Assembly: GCA_963667315.1 (NCBI GenBank)
Contig: OY763325.1
Location: forward strand, 3,596,001-3,660,000
From: DAINPP01 sp963667315
Lineage (GTDB): Bacteria > Thermotogota > Thermotogae > MWEM01
DNA length: 64,000 nt
Direction of reading: 5' to 3'
Under the pieces are notes generated by a model, which searched no databases, was not told the origin of the DNA, and saw nothing but the letters and a program-made list of their open reading frames with translations. This document shows, piece after piece, positions 24,998 to 32,581 of the stretch. Numbering within the stretch: the first letter of the stretch is position 1; each line of letters starts with the position of its first letter. A program made the translations under genes and the position numbers.

Positions 24998-25393
24998 TTA
25001 AGTCTTTTCCTGCCCAAGGATATTCCCATCATCATCCGTGATAAAAGTCCCTTTTGTACTGTCCAGAATGACGTATTGATTTCCCCAGGGATCTTTGATG
25101 ACAGCACATTTTCCAATGGCTATATCAAACGGTCCTTCTACAATTTTGCCACCCGCTTCTTTTATTGCTTTAACAGCGTCAACAACTGAATCGACTTTGA
25201 TATCCGTTTCATTTGCTGTTCTTTCGTTCTGTATAACAATTTCTGAGAGTCCTTTTTCCATTCCGAGTCCAACAGCCATGTCTGTTTTCCATATGATCTT
25301 CAAGCCGAGTTTGTTGCAGTAATAGTCAATGCCTTTTTCAAGATCTGGAACGTACAATTGTAAACAGTCGATGTGAGTGAACAATGCTTTCAT
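24998..25393 (-). CDS. VOC family (glyoxalase/bleomycin resistance-type) protein
   Basis: The 131-aa protein has the paired beta-alpha-beta-beta-beta modules of the VOC fold: FTHIDCLQLYVPDLEKGIDYYCNKLG at the N-terminus and VDAVKAIKEAGGKIVEGPFDI...DPWGNQYVILD at the C-terminus. His8 and a late acidic position may form the metal site. The substrate cannot be predicted. It overlaps the end of the methyltransferase gene by ATGA (25390-25393), so both are made from one message. Confidence 0.9.
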   Translation of the reverse strand: MKALFTHIDCLQLYVPDLEKGIDYYCNKLGLKIIWKTDMAVGLGMEKGLSEIVIQNERTANETDIKVDSVVDAVKAIKEAGGKIVEGPFDIAIGKCAVIKDPWGNQYVILDSTKGTFITDDDGNILGQEKT

Positions 25394-26229
25394 TTTTTTG
25401 AAGCCATCACTGCAATGTCGTCTGATTCCTGATTAAAAGGCGTTCCGGCAACATCTGAATAGAATGCTTCAATTTTAAAGCCGTTTTCTTCGAATTCTGT
25501 GTTGATAGAATCTTTACTGAAACACTGCAGCCAGTTGTAGACTTCCCTTGTTCTGTCTTTTTCGACGATGGTGTATTTATCCAGCATGACTTTTTCCCGT
25601 TCATACTTGTATGAATTGATAAAACAGTAATAATTCTCTTCAGCCCAGAAATGATCCAGATGATTGAATTCGTATCCGGTATATTCCTGTTTTCTGTTAA
25701 ATACGTTGAGCGAATGGACATCCATCAGAAGTTTTCCGTTGGGTTTGAGGAAACTGTGGAATTTTCGCAGTAAGTTCCTTCTCTGCTCCGGGCTTAAGGC
25801 ACAAAAGTCACAGAATATCATGATGATCAGGTCAAATTTCTTATTGGTTTCGAATTCAAGATAATTCGTGTGTACATAATCAACTTTGAGATTATCTTCC
25901 TGAGCGGTCTCAGTCGCATAATCAAGACTTCTCTTTGAGAAATCAATTCCCGTAATCCCAGCTTCGGTTTTTGCCAGTTTGTTAGCGTATAATCCCGGTC
26001 CACAGCCAAAATCGGCAATTGACTTCTGAGAGTCGATGTTGAAATGCTGAATGATCCATTGAACGGATCTTTCGATGAAGTCGCCATTTCTTGAGGAAAG
26101 ATCTATTGAATCATTCAGATGGAATTCAAGCATTTTCTTAGAGGTATGTTCGTTTGTCCAGAGTTCTGAAGCGGTATAGTATTCAAATGGTTTCGGTTTT
26201 TCATTTATGTTGTTCAGTTTTTCAAACAT
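25390..26229 (-). CDS. Class I SAM-dependent methyltransferase
   Basis: A 279-aa protein with the SAM-binding motif I SIADFGCGPGLYANKLA, motif II GITGIDFSKRSLDYA and post-motif LIIMIFCDFCALSPEQR. The N-terminus (PFEYYTASELWTNEHTSKKMLEFHL) matches a group of small-molecule methyltransferases that open with a WTDEHIS-like block. The acceptor is unknown. GGGAG-like sequence precedes the ATG at 26229. It lies 12 bp after the Nudix gene and overlaps the VOC gene, forming a Nudix-methyltransferase-VOC operon. Confidence 0.9.
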   Translation of the reverse strand: MFEKLNNINEKPKPFEYYTASELWTNEHTSKKMLEFHLNDSIDLSSRNGDFIERSVQWIIQHFNIDSQKSIADFGCGPGLYANKLAKTEAGITGIDFSKRSLDYATETAQEDNLKVDYVHTNYLEFETNKKFDLIIMIFCDFCALSPEQRRNLLRKFHSFLKPNGKLLMDVHSLNVFNRKQEYTGYEFNHLDHFWAEENYYCFINSYKYEREKVMLDKYTIVEKDRTREVYNWLQCFSKDSINTEFEENGFKIEAFYSDVAGTPFNQESDDIAVMASKK

Positions 26230-26241
26230 TTATTTTCTCCC

Positions 26242-26790
26242 TTATTTTATATAATCAGAAACAGTCTCTTTCTGGCTGTTCAGGATTGTTTCAATATCCT
26301 TCTCTGCTTCCATGTCCCGATCAATTGGCATCGCCTCCCATTTGACAAGATCATCCCCATCATAGACACAGTGATGATTGTAGCATTTGTCATCGTTCAA
26401 CATATGATTGAGTATACTTGGAATGTTTTTGGCGATACCGGCATTTTCAGGATCCAGGATCCAGTCAATTTTCTTCCAGTCCAGGATTCCTTCTTCGGTT
26501 ACAAGTGGGGTTTCATAACGATATTCATCTGAGATATCGGCGAGGTAGATATACATACCGCCATGCGGTGTGTTATTCCAGGTCCATGTGACAACCCCTT
26601 TGAAATTCAGGGCGTATTCCTGAATGCCTGTTTCTTCTTCGATTTCCCGTATCATGGCATCTCTTGGCATTTCATCCTTTTCCAGTTTTCCTCCAATGCC
26701 GTTCCAGCAACCCATCCAGGGTGATTTTATTCGATTTAACAGCAGAATTTCATCGTTCTTTTTAAACAGACAAAAATTATATGTAAACAT
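26242..26790 (-). CDS. Nudix hydrolase, 8-oxo-dGTPase-like
   Basis: The 182-aa protein has a complete Nudix box (GGKLEKDE followed by MIREIEEETGI) and the N-terminal VLLLNR-like strand with WMGCWNGIGGK, as in MutT/MTH1-type enzymes. The C-terminal 50 residues (YDGDDLVKWEAMPID) are an extension seen in several Firmicute homologues. It is first in the three-gene minus-strand unit with the methyltransferase and VOC genes. GGAG precedes the ATG. Copy 3 of the promoter-terminator repeat lies 69 bp away on the other strand. Confidence 0.88.
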   Translation of the reverse strand: MFTYNFCLFKKNDEILLLNRIKSPWMGCWNGIGGKLEKDEMPRDAMIREIEEETGIQEYALNFKGVVTWTWNNTPHGGMYIYLADISDEYRYETPLVTEEGILDWKKIDWILDPENAGIAKNIPSILNHMLNDDKCYNHHCVYDGDDLVKWEAMPIDRDMEAEKDIETILNSQKETVSDYIK

Positions 26791-26858
26791 GTTCTCTCCT
26801 TTAATATTCTTTTTTTCTATCTGATTATAGCGTATTTTTTCAATATCCTGAAAGGGTA

Positions 26859-26933
26859 TTGACAGCGAATGCTATTCATGGTATAATACTTCTGATAAAC
26901 AAATTAAGGAAGCTTGAAAAAGCTTCCTTTTTT
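26859..26933 (+). repeat. Promoter-terminator repeat, copy 3
   Basis: TTGACA (26859-26864), 17-bp spacer ending in TTCATGG, TATAAT (26882-26887), CTGATAAACAAA, then the perfect 10-bp stem AAGGAAGCTT/AAGCTTCCTT with a GAAA loop and T-run. It lies 78 bp upstream of the EFR1 gene at 27011, same orientation, so it may be that gene's promoter with an attenuator. Confidence 0.85.
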
Positions 26934-26965
26934 CATTATTTATACACATTTTTTTAAATCAATAG

Positions 26966-26993
26966 CATCTTTAGACAGAAAGATGTCATCTTT
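26966..26993 (+). promoter_or_regulatory. Competing hairpins in the EFR1 leader
   Basis: CATCTTT (26966-26972), AAAGATG (26979-26985) and CATCTTT (26987-26993) allow the middle arm to pair with either neighbour. The second pairing would lie 5 bp from the ribosome site AAGAGGT at 26998-27004. The sequence shows the arms; a regulatory switch is inferred. Confidence 0.35.
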
Positions 26994-27010
26994 GATGAAG
27001 AGGTCAATGG

Positions 27011-27853
27011 ATGAGAAAAATTATATTTTATTTTACGGGAACCGGAAACTCTTGTTTTATAGCAAAAAGATTATCCGAAAAACTCAACGCTGAATTGATT
27101 CCGATAGCTTCTGTTATCAGGAACCGGAACGATTATTTTGAAACTGAACTTGCGGGGATAGTCTATCCCGTTTATTATGCGAATACACCAAATATCGTAA
27201 GGGAGTTTTGCAGAAAAACAGCCTTTCATCCCGATACGCGGTTATTTGCCGTTTGTAATTATGGCGGTGGCAGAGGCGAAGCCATCAAAACGGTTGAGAC
27301 AATCTTGAAAGGGAAGGGGCGAAACCTGTCGTCCTCCTTTGGTGTTCAGATGCCTCAGAATGCCTTTTTGAAAAAATATGAGCGGAAAGAAAAGGTTCTG
27401 TCGAAGGGTGAGGCAATGATTGACAGGGTGATAACCTGTGTTCATCAGAATAAAAACGGCCATCATGCACAGAATATCTCACTGGATGTGTTTGCACAGT
27501 CTTTCCTGTTTATCCTCAAACCTGTTTTCAGAAAATACCTGATCCAAAAGGCGGGATTGCATAAGGGGGCTTCTCTGGAAGCGGCCATCTACAGATTGGA
27601 CAGTAGTTTCGTTGCCAACGAAAAATGTACCGGTTGCGGGATATGTGCTTCCGTATGTCCGGTTGACAATATCACGATGAATAATGGCAAACCGGAATGG
27701 CAGCATCGTTGTGAAAATTGTCTCGCCTGTGTCAATTTTTGTCCGGTTAATGCGATTGACAATGAGATAACCGATAAAGGATATCGCTATAAACATCCTG
27801 CGTATTCTTTAAAAGCGGCAATGATGCAAAGAAAGTTTAATGATTCTGTATGA
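27011..27853 (+). CDS. EFR1 family flavodoxin-ferredoxin fusion
   Basis: A 280-aa paralogue of the protein at 5855-6697. N-terminal FMN loop FYFTGTGNSCFIAKRL, contact loop PVYYANTPNIV and SSSFGVQMPQNAF. The C-terminus has two 4Fe-4S motifs, CTGCGICASVCP and CENCLACVNFCP. It is a cytosolic electron carrier by family. AAGAGGT precedes the ATG. It is a single gene bracketed by copies 3 and 4 of the promoter-terminator repeat in direct orientation, the same arrangement as the DUF2207 gene. Its leader has competing hairpins. Confidence 0.9.
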   Translation: MRKIIFYFTGTGNSCFIAKRLSEKLNAELIPIASVIRNRNDYFETELAGIVYPVYYANTPNIVREFCRKTAFHPDTRLFAVCNYGGGRGEAIKTVETILKGKGRNLSSSFGVQMPQNAFLKKYERKEKVLSKGEAMIDRVITCVHQNKNGHHAQNISLDVFAQSFLFILKPVFRKYLIQKAGLHKGASLEAAIYRLDSSFVANEKCTGCGICASVCPVDNITMNNGKPEWQHRCENCLACVNFCPVNAIDNEITDKGYRYKHPAYSLKAAMMQRKFNDSV

Positions 27854-27862
27854 AAAGTCCTG

Positions 27863-27936
27863 TTGACGGGTTAGATAATTCATGGTATAATATCCCTGAT
27901 AAACAAAAAAGGAAGCTTAAAAGGCTTCCTTTTTTT
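27863..27936 (+). repeat. Promoter-terminator repeat, copy 4
   Basis: TTGACG (27863-27868), 17-bp spacer ending in TTCATGG, TATAAT (27886-27891), CTGATAAACAAA, then AAGGAAGC pairing with GCTTCCTT across a short loop and T7. It starts 9 bp after the EFR1 stop. The next gene is convergent, so the copy has no gene to drive. Confidence 0.85.
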
Positions 27937-27953
27937 ATGTTTTATTCACCTTT

Positions 27954-28723
27954 TCAACACTTTTCCGTCATTGTATCCAGCATTTTTCTGAATTTATTCT
28001 CAGACATCAATTCATGATTGACAAACTCTCCGTTGTAATACAGACCAAATGTTCCGAAAGGGCTTCCAAATTGTCTTGCCTCTTCGGAAGAACGAATTTT
28101 GGCTATCTTATTCTTTATTCCCCTCTCTTCGCAGATCGCTGACAATAAATGCACATATTCCTCCATAAACGGACATTGATTTGAGTAGACGAACAGGAAT
28201 CCTTCATCCACATCTATTTTCCCCGCTTTACAGCCTTCTGTGAACTTCGGAACGGGAGCCGCTTCATCGAATTTCAAAACCATCAGCTCAAAATAAGGCT
28301 GTGCTGAATCCGCCACTTCAAATCCTTTTTTCTGAAAGAATTTCTTTTCGGTCAGAAACGGTTTGTTTTTTTTGCTCGTCACAACACAGAGCCCCGCTTT
28401 CCCCTTTGATTTTGCATCGGCAATACAATCTGCCAGTAAAGCGGACGCAATCCCCTGTTTTTTATATTTCCCGGAAACCCAGAGACAGTTGATCATCATG
28501 TAATCTTTTCCATCAACCGGTTTCCAGCAATTTTCAACGGGCATGTATTCGATGAACATCTTTCCGCGTTCATCCAGTCTTTTAAAGACGAGACCGTGAT
28601 CGAACTGATCTTTCATCCATGTTTTTTTGATTCCGCCCTTGCTTTATTGGTCTTATCGTTTCCGATGGCGCAGCAGATATGCTCTTCGTCAATGTTCTGT
28701 TTTGTAATTTGGATGATATTCAT
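27954..28723 (-). pseudogene. YoaP-type GNAT acetyltransferase, frame broken at an A7 run (possible -1 frameshift)
   Basis: A strong ribosome site (AGGAGGG) and ATG at 28723 start MNIIQITKQNIDEEHICCAIG, the usual N-terminus of YoaP-type acetyltransferases. The frame runs to an A7 run (plus-strand T-run 28622-28628) and would stop 2 codons later. The -1 frame resumes exactly with TWMKDQFDHGLVFKRLD and continues to 27954 through the GNAT core (LWVSGKYKKQGIASALL) and the YoaP C-terminal domain (LFVYSNQCPFMEEYV). The run is read as A-AAA-AAA, the classic -1 slippery heptamer. Choices are programmed slippage, a mutated gene, or a homopolymer sequencing error. If not read through, an ATG at 28616 could make a shorter protein. 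Confidence 0.8.
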
Positions 28724-28789
28724 GTCTATCCCTCCTGTTTTAGTTATCTGATTATAAAACGGAATGATGTCAGTTTTTGTCAGGTTTAA

Positions 28790-29767
28790 TCAGTCTACTT
28801 TTCCAAGGTTATAAACCCAGCTGACCACGCTGTTGACGAGATCGGTACGATAATTGGAAAGGGCCACGACAGCAATTTCGCTTTCAGGGTTGACACAAAT
28901 TCCGCTGTTAAAACATCCCGTTCCACCGTTGTGAAAGATAGCATTGATTTCAGGAAATACAAGCCAGAAAGTTCCAATTTCATTGATTAAGCCGTCATCA
29001 CTGATCTGATGTTTTGCCTGTTGGGCGTTAACGACATAATCCAAATCCCCGTCAATCTGAACCTGTGCATAGCGCAACATGTCATCCAGTGTAGAGGTCA
29101 GATAACCACTACTTCTCATCACACTTTTTTCATTCCATGTCCAATGCCCTCCTCGAGAGCCGTCTTCCCGGATACCTTCCAGGTTGTTGGGGGGGGTCAG
29201 TCCGTAAGTATCCTTTAGAGAAAGAGTCATGCACAAGTCATCGATCAGTTCTTCATAAGATGTGTCGTAGATGTTTTCAAGCACCATTCCAACGATAGAA
29301 GCTCCGAAATTTGAATAACTGAACGGATAGTCTTTGTCGTCGAGTCTCGTCCGTTTCATCTCCTGTAGCAGCTTCTCTTTTGTGAAATATTTATCGCAAT
29401 TCTCGATCGTCAGCATTCCGTTTTCATCGTATACGTCATCATCCGTTCTGTAACCGGCGGTATGGGTTACCAGTCTTCTGATCGGCGGGTAGTAAACCGA
29501 ATCATCGAGTTCGGGAATGTATTTGGCACAGGAATCTTCAAGTGACAGCCGGTTTTCCAGCACGGCCTTTTCAACCAGTAACCCCGTGAAGGTTTTGGTG
29601 ATCGATCCGATCTCATAATAGTATTTGATAAATTCATCTTCACACCCGTTTTCACCGATGAGATATTTTTTCATTTCCCCATTCTGTATAATCCCCAATG
29701 AAAATTTGGCATCGTATTTCTGATTCACTTCTTTTTCTATCTGTTTGATGATAGCTTCCGTTGTCAT
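28790..29767 (-). CDS. Serine hydrolase, beta-lactamase/class C-like
   Basis: A 325-aa protein with the SxxK motif in EIGSITKTFTG (about residue 55), the YxN motif in PFSYSNFGAS and the third motif as HNGGTGCFNSG. These are the three active-site elements of the beta-lactamase/DD-peptidase/esterase superfamily. No signal peptide is present, so a cytosolic esterase or peptidase is likelier than a true beta-lactamase. The ATG at 29767 has AGGAGGG at 7-nt spacing; upstream in-frame starts have none. It is monocistronic. Confidence 0.88.
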   Translation of the reverse strand: MTTEAIIKQIEKEVNQKYDAKFSLGIIQNGEMKKYLIGENGCEDEFIKYYYEIGSITKTFTGLLVEKAVLENRLSLEDSCAKYIPELDDSVYYPPIRRLVTHTAGYRTDDDVYDENGMLTIENCDKYFTKEKLLQEMKRTRLDDKDYPFSYSNFGASIVGMVLENIYDTSYEELIDDLCMTLSLKDTYGLTPPNNLEGIREDGSRGGHWTWNEKSVMRSSGYLTSTLDDMLRYAQVQIDGDLDYVVNAQQAKHQISDDGLINEIGTFWLVFPEINAIFHNGGTGCFNSGICVNPESEIAVVALSNYRTDLVNSVVSWVYNLGKVD

Positions 29768-30277
29768 ATGCATACCCTCCTGTATATCTTTATCTATAAG
29801 CACTTGAGGCGTTCAAGCATTTGGTGTTTTCTTGACTGCGTCAGAAGATCAATGAAGCACCCTGTTTCTTAAGACATAGTAGATACAGCGCAACTCCCTA
29901 TAGGATATCAGGAAAAGCTGTAGCCGTCAACTATAACAGCTTTCAAAAAGCTTTCTTTTAATCAAAAGCTGTTTGGAAAACGAAGAAGAGCAGAATTAAA
30001 GTCATGATTACAATATAACGAGATATCTCCCAGATGTTATCGTGTTATGGGTGAAAAATAAACTCTAATGTCAAGTAAAATAACAAAATTAATAACAAAT
30101 AAAGGAAAAATGTGAAATAAAGATGACAGGGATAAATACATACAAAAACAGGATATATAAAGATGTATTTAGAAATATTCCGCTTTCCTCGGATTCACGG
30201 AATCCTAATCCAATTTATAATGAAACCCGTTTCAATATAACATAAAGTGTTAATCGATTATCATTGTGGGGTGGGAT
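29768..30277. other. 510-bp intergenic region with nested inverted repeats
   Basis: This gap separates divergent genes. AAAGCTGT (29913-29920) and an identical AAAGCTGT (29964-29971) flank ACAGCTTT (29935-29942), which can pair with either, and also with AAAGCT (29946-29951) to form a small T-tailed hairpin. Near the chemoreceptor are TATAAT (30216-30221), GGATTC-ACG-GAATCC and GAAAC-CC-GTTTC. No open frame with a ribosome site was found. Confidence 0.5.
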
Positions 30278-32530
30278 ATGAAAATAAGCGTGAAGTTGTT
30301 ACTAGGATTTACCATTATCGTTTCAATGTTATTTGGTCTTCTTTACACTTCGTTGGGAAACACATCAAAGGTTGGCGAAAATAGTAATATGATAATCAAT
30401 CAGATTGAAACTTCTGAGAGTGGATTTCGTGATTTTCTAAAAACGGATGCGATTGAAAGACATATCAATTCCCTGACACAGGATGTTTTGTATTTTGGTT
30501 ACGTTATGAAGGGTGAACAGGTTGAATCTTCATATCAAACGATTCTTGAAAAGATTCATTCACTTGAAGCGGACGCAAAAGACCTGAGCATCCACGAAGA
30601 GATACCTGAAATTCTGTCCGGTTTGTTGACGGATATTACGTCTGTATACGATTATAAAAAAGGTGAGTTGTCAGCCGGTTCTGATTACAATAACAGCTTC
30701 ATTAAACTGAACAGTTTGAAAAACGATATCAGCAAGGTTGACGCGGATATCGACAAACTCAAATCGGTGAATACCTTTTTGCTCGGGCAATTTATCAAAG
30801 AGATAGAAAAAACACTTTCAGATCCTTCAGAAGAAAAGCCGAAAGACTATGTAAACCGAATCAACAAATTGACTATCTATGAAACGGAAAAACTGTGGAA
30901 AGATCTGGGCGTAACAAGAGAGTTTGAAACGGTATCGGCTATCATCGTCGAATCCCGAGATGCCTTTTTTTCCTTGAACAACATGAAACAGATAGAAGGT
31001 GCTTCAGAAGTGTTTAAAACCGAAATCAACCTGAGTTCTACGCTGTTGCCCTTTAAAAAAGAATTGCTGTTGCTTTCCATTGAAAATTATCTTCAGAGCC
31101 TTCGTGGTTTGAAAGACCTGCTGAATAAAAGAACGGCGCTGAACTCTGAAATAGCAATCAGTGAAGCCGATCATGAGTTCAACAAGATGATGCTGGAACA
31201 ATCGTCGCTGTTGACAACCGGTATTATCAACGGGAGTGTCATCAAGCATATCGATCGGCTTAAAACAATTATCACAGAGTTTAAGAACAGGAAAACAGAA
31301 TCGGTTATGGCAGGCTTTTCGGGTATCAGAACTCAAAGTGAGGGGAGTATGTCGGCTATTCATGAGAATAATAAATCTGTGTTGATCATCATCAGTGCCA
31401 TTATTATCCTCAGTTGTTCAATCGGATTCATCGTCTTTTTGAGTATCCGCAACAGTATAAACCGATTTGTAAAAGACATGGAAAAACTTGAGAAACTTGA
31501 TTTTTCGGGAGCGGTATCTCAGAAAAAGAGACGAGACGAATTCTCGAAATTACAGGTGGTTCTTGACAGAATCATATTGGAGGTCAAAAATACACTGAAG
31601 AGTGTTAAAAGTGCGTCAGAACGAATTGAAGACGGAACCCGGCAACTTGATCAGATTACGCTGGAAACTAAAACCGAAACGCATGTCATCAACGATCAAG
31701 TCTCCTTGACGAATAAAAATGTTACGGATACGTCAGCCTCCATCCAGCAGGTTTCAGCTGAGATAGAGGAGATCAAATCAATTGCCGTGCAGGTTTCATC
31801 GGTGTCTAAAAAGCTCTCCGAAAAATCTCTGAAAACGATTGAATCCGCTAAAAACGGGACAAAAGAACTTTCTGAGATAGGAGAGATTGTTGATCAGGCT
31901 AAAAAAAAAGCGGAGAATACACGGGAGATAGCGGCAACGCTGGTGGAGGAAACCAAGAAAGCAGGTGCCGTCATTTCCACGATAGCCAGTATTTCGGAAC
32001 AGACCAATCTGCTTGCTTTAAATGCCGCAATAGAAGCGGCAAGAGCCGGTCAGGCGGGGAAAGGCTTTAGTGTTGTCGCCGATGAGATTCGAAAGCTTGC
32101 AGAGGAAACAAAAAGAGCAACGGATGATGTCGAAACAATATTGAATCATATGGATAACGGGATAAGATCCGTATCAAATGCTTCTGATGATACGGAAGAG
32201 GTTATCAGAAAAATGCAGGATAAATCCAGGGAATCCATTGTGCAGTTCAACGAAATTATGTCTCAATTAACGTTTATGAATGATGAAGTGGAGAGATTAA
32301 GTCTCTCTGTCCGGTTGCAGGAAGACACGGCTGAAGAGATGACAAAAGCCATGGATTTATCATCGAATTCAATGATGGAAGCGACTGTTCAAATGCAGAA
32401 GATTGTTGAGATATTTGGCAATCAGATTTCGAGAATAGAACAGATAGATGAGAATTCTGAAACGTTAAGCACTCTCAGATATGGACTTGAAAGGGAAATT
32501 CAAAAATTCAGGATAGAGAAAGTAGCCTGA
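30278..32530 (+). CDS. Methyl-accepting chemotaxis protein
   Basis: A 750-aa membrane receptor. Transmembrane helix 1 is at about residues 7-25, a long helical extracytoplasmic sensor at 30-360, helix 2 at about 367-390 (VLIIISAIIILSCSIGFIVF), then a HAMP-like linker. The cytoplasmic coiled coil ends with the signalling tip ISEQTNLLALNAAIEAARAG, nearly invariant in MCPs. No C-terminal NWETF-type tether is seen. The ATG at 30278 follows GGGGTGG. The sensor is an uncharacterised helical bundle, so the ligand is unknown. No flagellar or other che genes are in the window. Confidence 0.95.
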   Translation: MKISVKLLLGFTIIVSMLFGLLYTSLGNTSKVGENSNMIINQIETSESGFRDFLKTDAIERHINSLTQDVLYFGYVMKGEQVESSYQTILEKIHSLEADAKDLSIHEEIPEILSGLLTDITSVYDYKKGELSAGSDYNNSFIKLNSLKNDISKVDADIDKLKSVNTFLLGQFIKEIEKTLSDPSEEKPKDYVNRINKLTIYETEKLWKDLGVTREFETVSAIIVESRDAFFSLNNMKQIEGASEVFKTEINLSSTLLPFKKELLLLSIENYLQSLRGLKDLLNKRTALNSEIAISEADHEFNKMMLEQSSLLTTGIINGSVIKHIDRLKTIITEFKNRKTESVMAGFSGIRTQSEGSMSAIHENNKSVLIIISAIIILSCSIGFIVFLSIRNSINRFVKDMEKLEKLDFSGAVSQKKRRDEFSKLQVVLDRIILEVKNTLKSVKSASERIEDGTRQLDQITLETKTETHVINDQVSLTNKNVTDTSASIQQVSAEIEEIKSIAVQVSSVSKKLSEKSLKTIESAKNGTKELSEIGEIVDQAKKKAENTREIAATLVEETKKAGAVISTIASISEQTNLLALNAAIEAARAGQAGKGFSVVADEIRKLAEETKRATDDVETILNHMDNGIRSVSNASDDTEEVIRKMQDKSRESIVQFNEIMSQLTFMNDEVERLSLSVRLQEDTAEEMTKAMDLSSNSMMEATVQMQKIVEIFGNQISRIEQIDENSETLSTLRYGLEREIQKFRIEKVA

Positions 32531-32548
32531 ACAATGTCTGTCGCCGTG

Positions 32549-32570
32549 ATCGACTGTCAAAACAGTTGAT
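32549..32570. terminator. Stem-loop between convergent genes
   Basis: ATCGACTGT pairs with ACAGTTGAT (one G-U) across CAAA, between the chemoreceptor stop and the hybrid kinase stop. T-runs are short. Confidence 0.5.
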
Positions 32571-32581
32571 TTAAGAGCATC

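Noticed and set aside
15478..27936. The four promoter-terminator repeats as integron attC sites
   Set aside because: They flank single genes as cassettes do, but no integrase is present, the repeats lack the attC pairing boxes, and the conserved parts are promoter and terminator elements.
28790..29767. Secreted antibiotic-resistance beta-lactamase
   Set aside because: The three catalytic motifs are present, but there is no signal peptide and the context is not resistance related, so only the broader serine hydrolase family is claimed.
30241..30277. Sigma28 (FliA) promoter for the chemoreceptor
   Set aside because: TAAAG and CGATTA are present, but the spacing is about 8 bp instead of 15.
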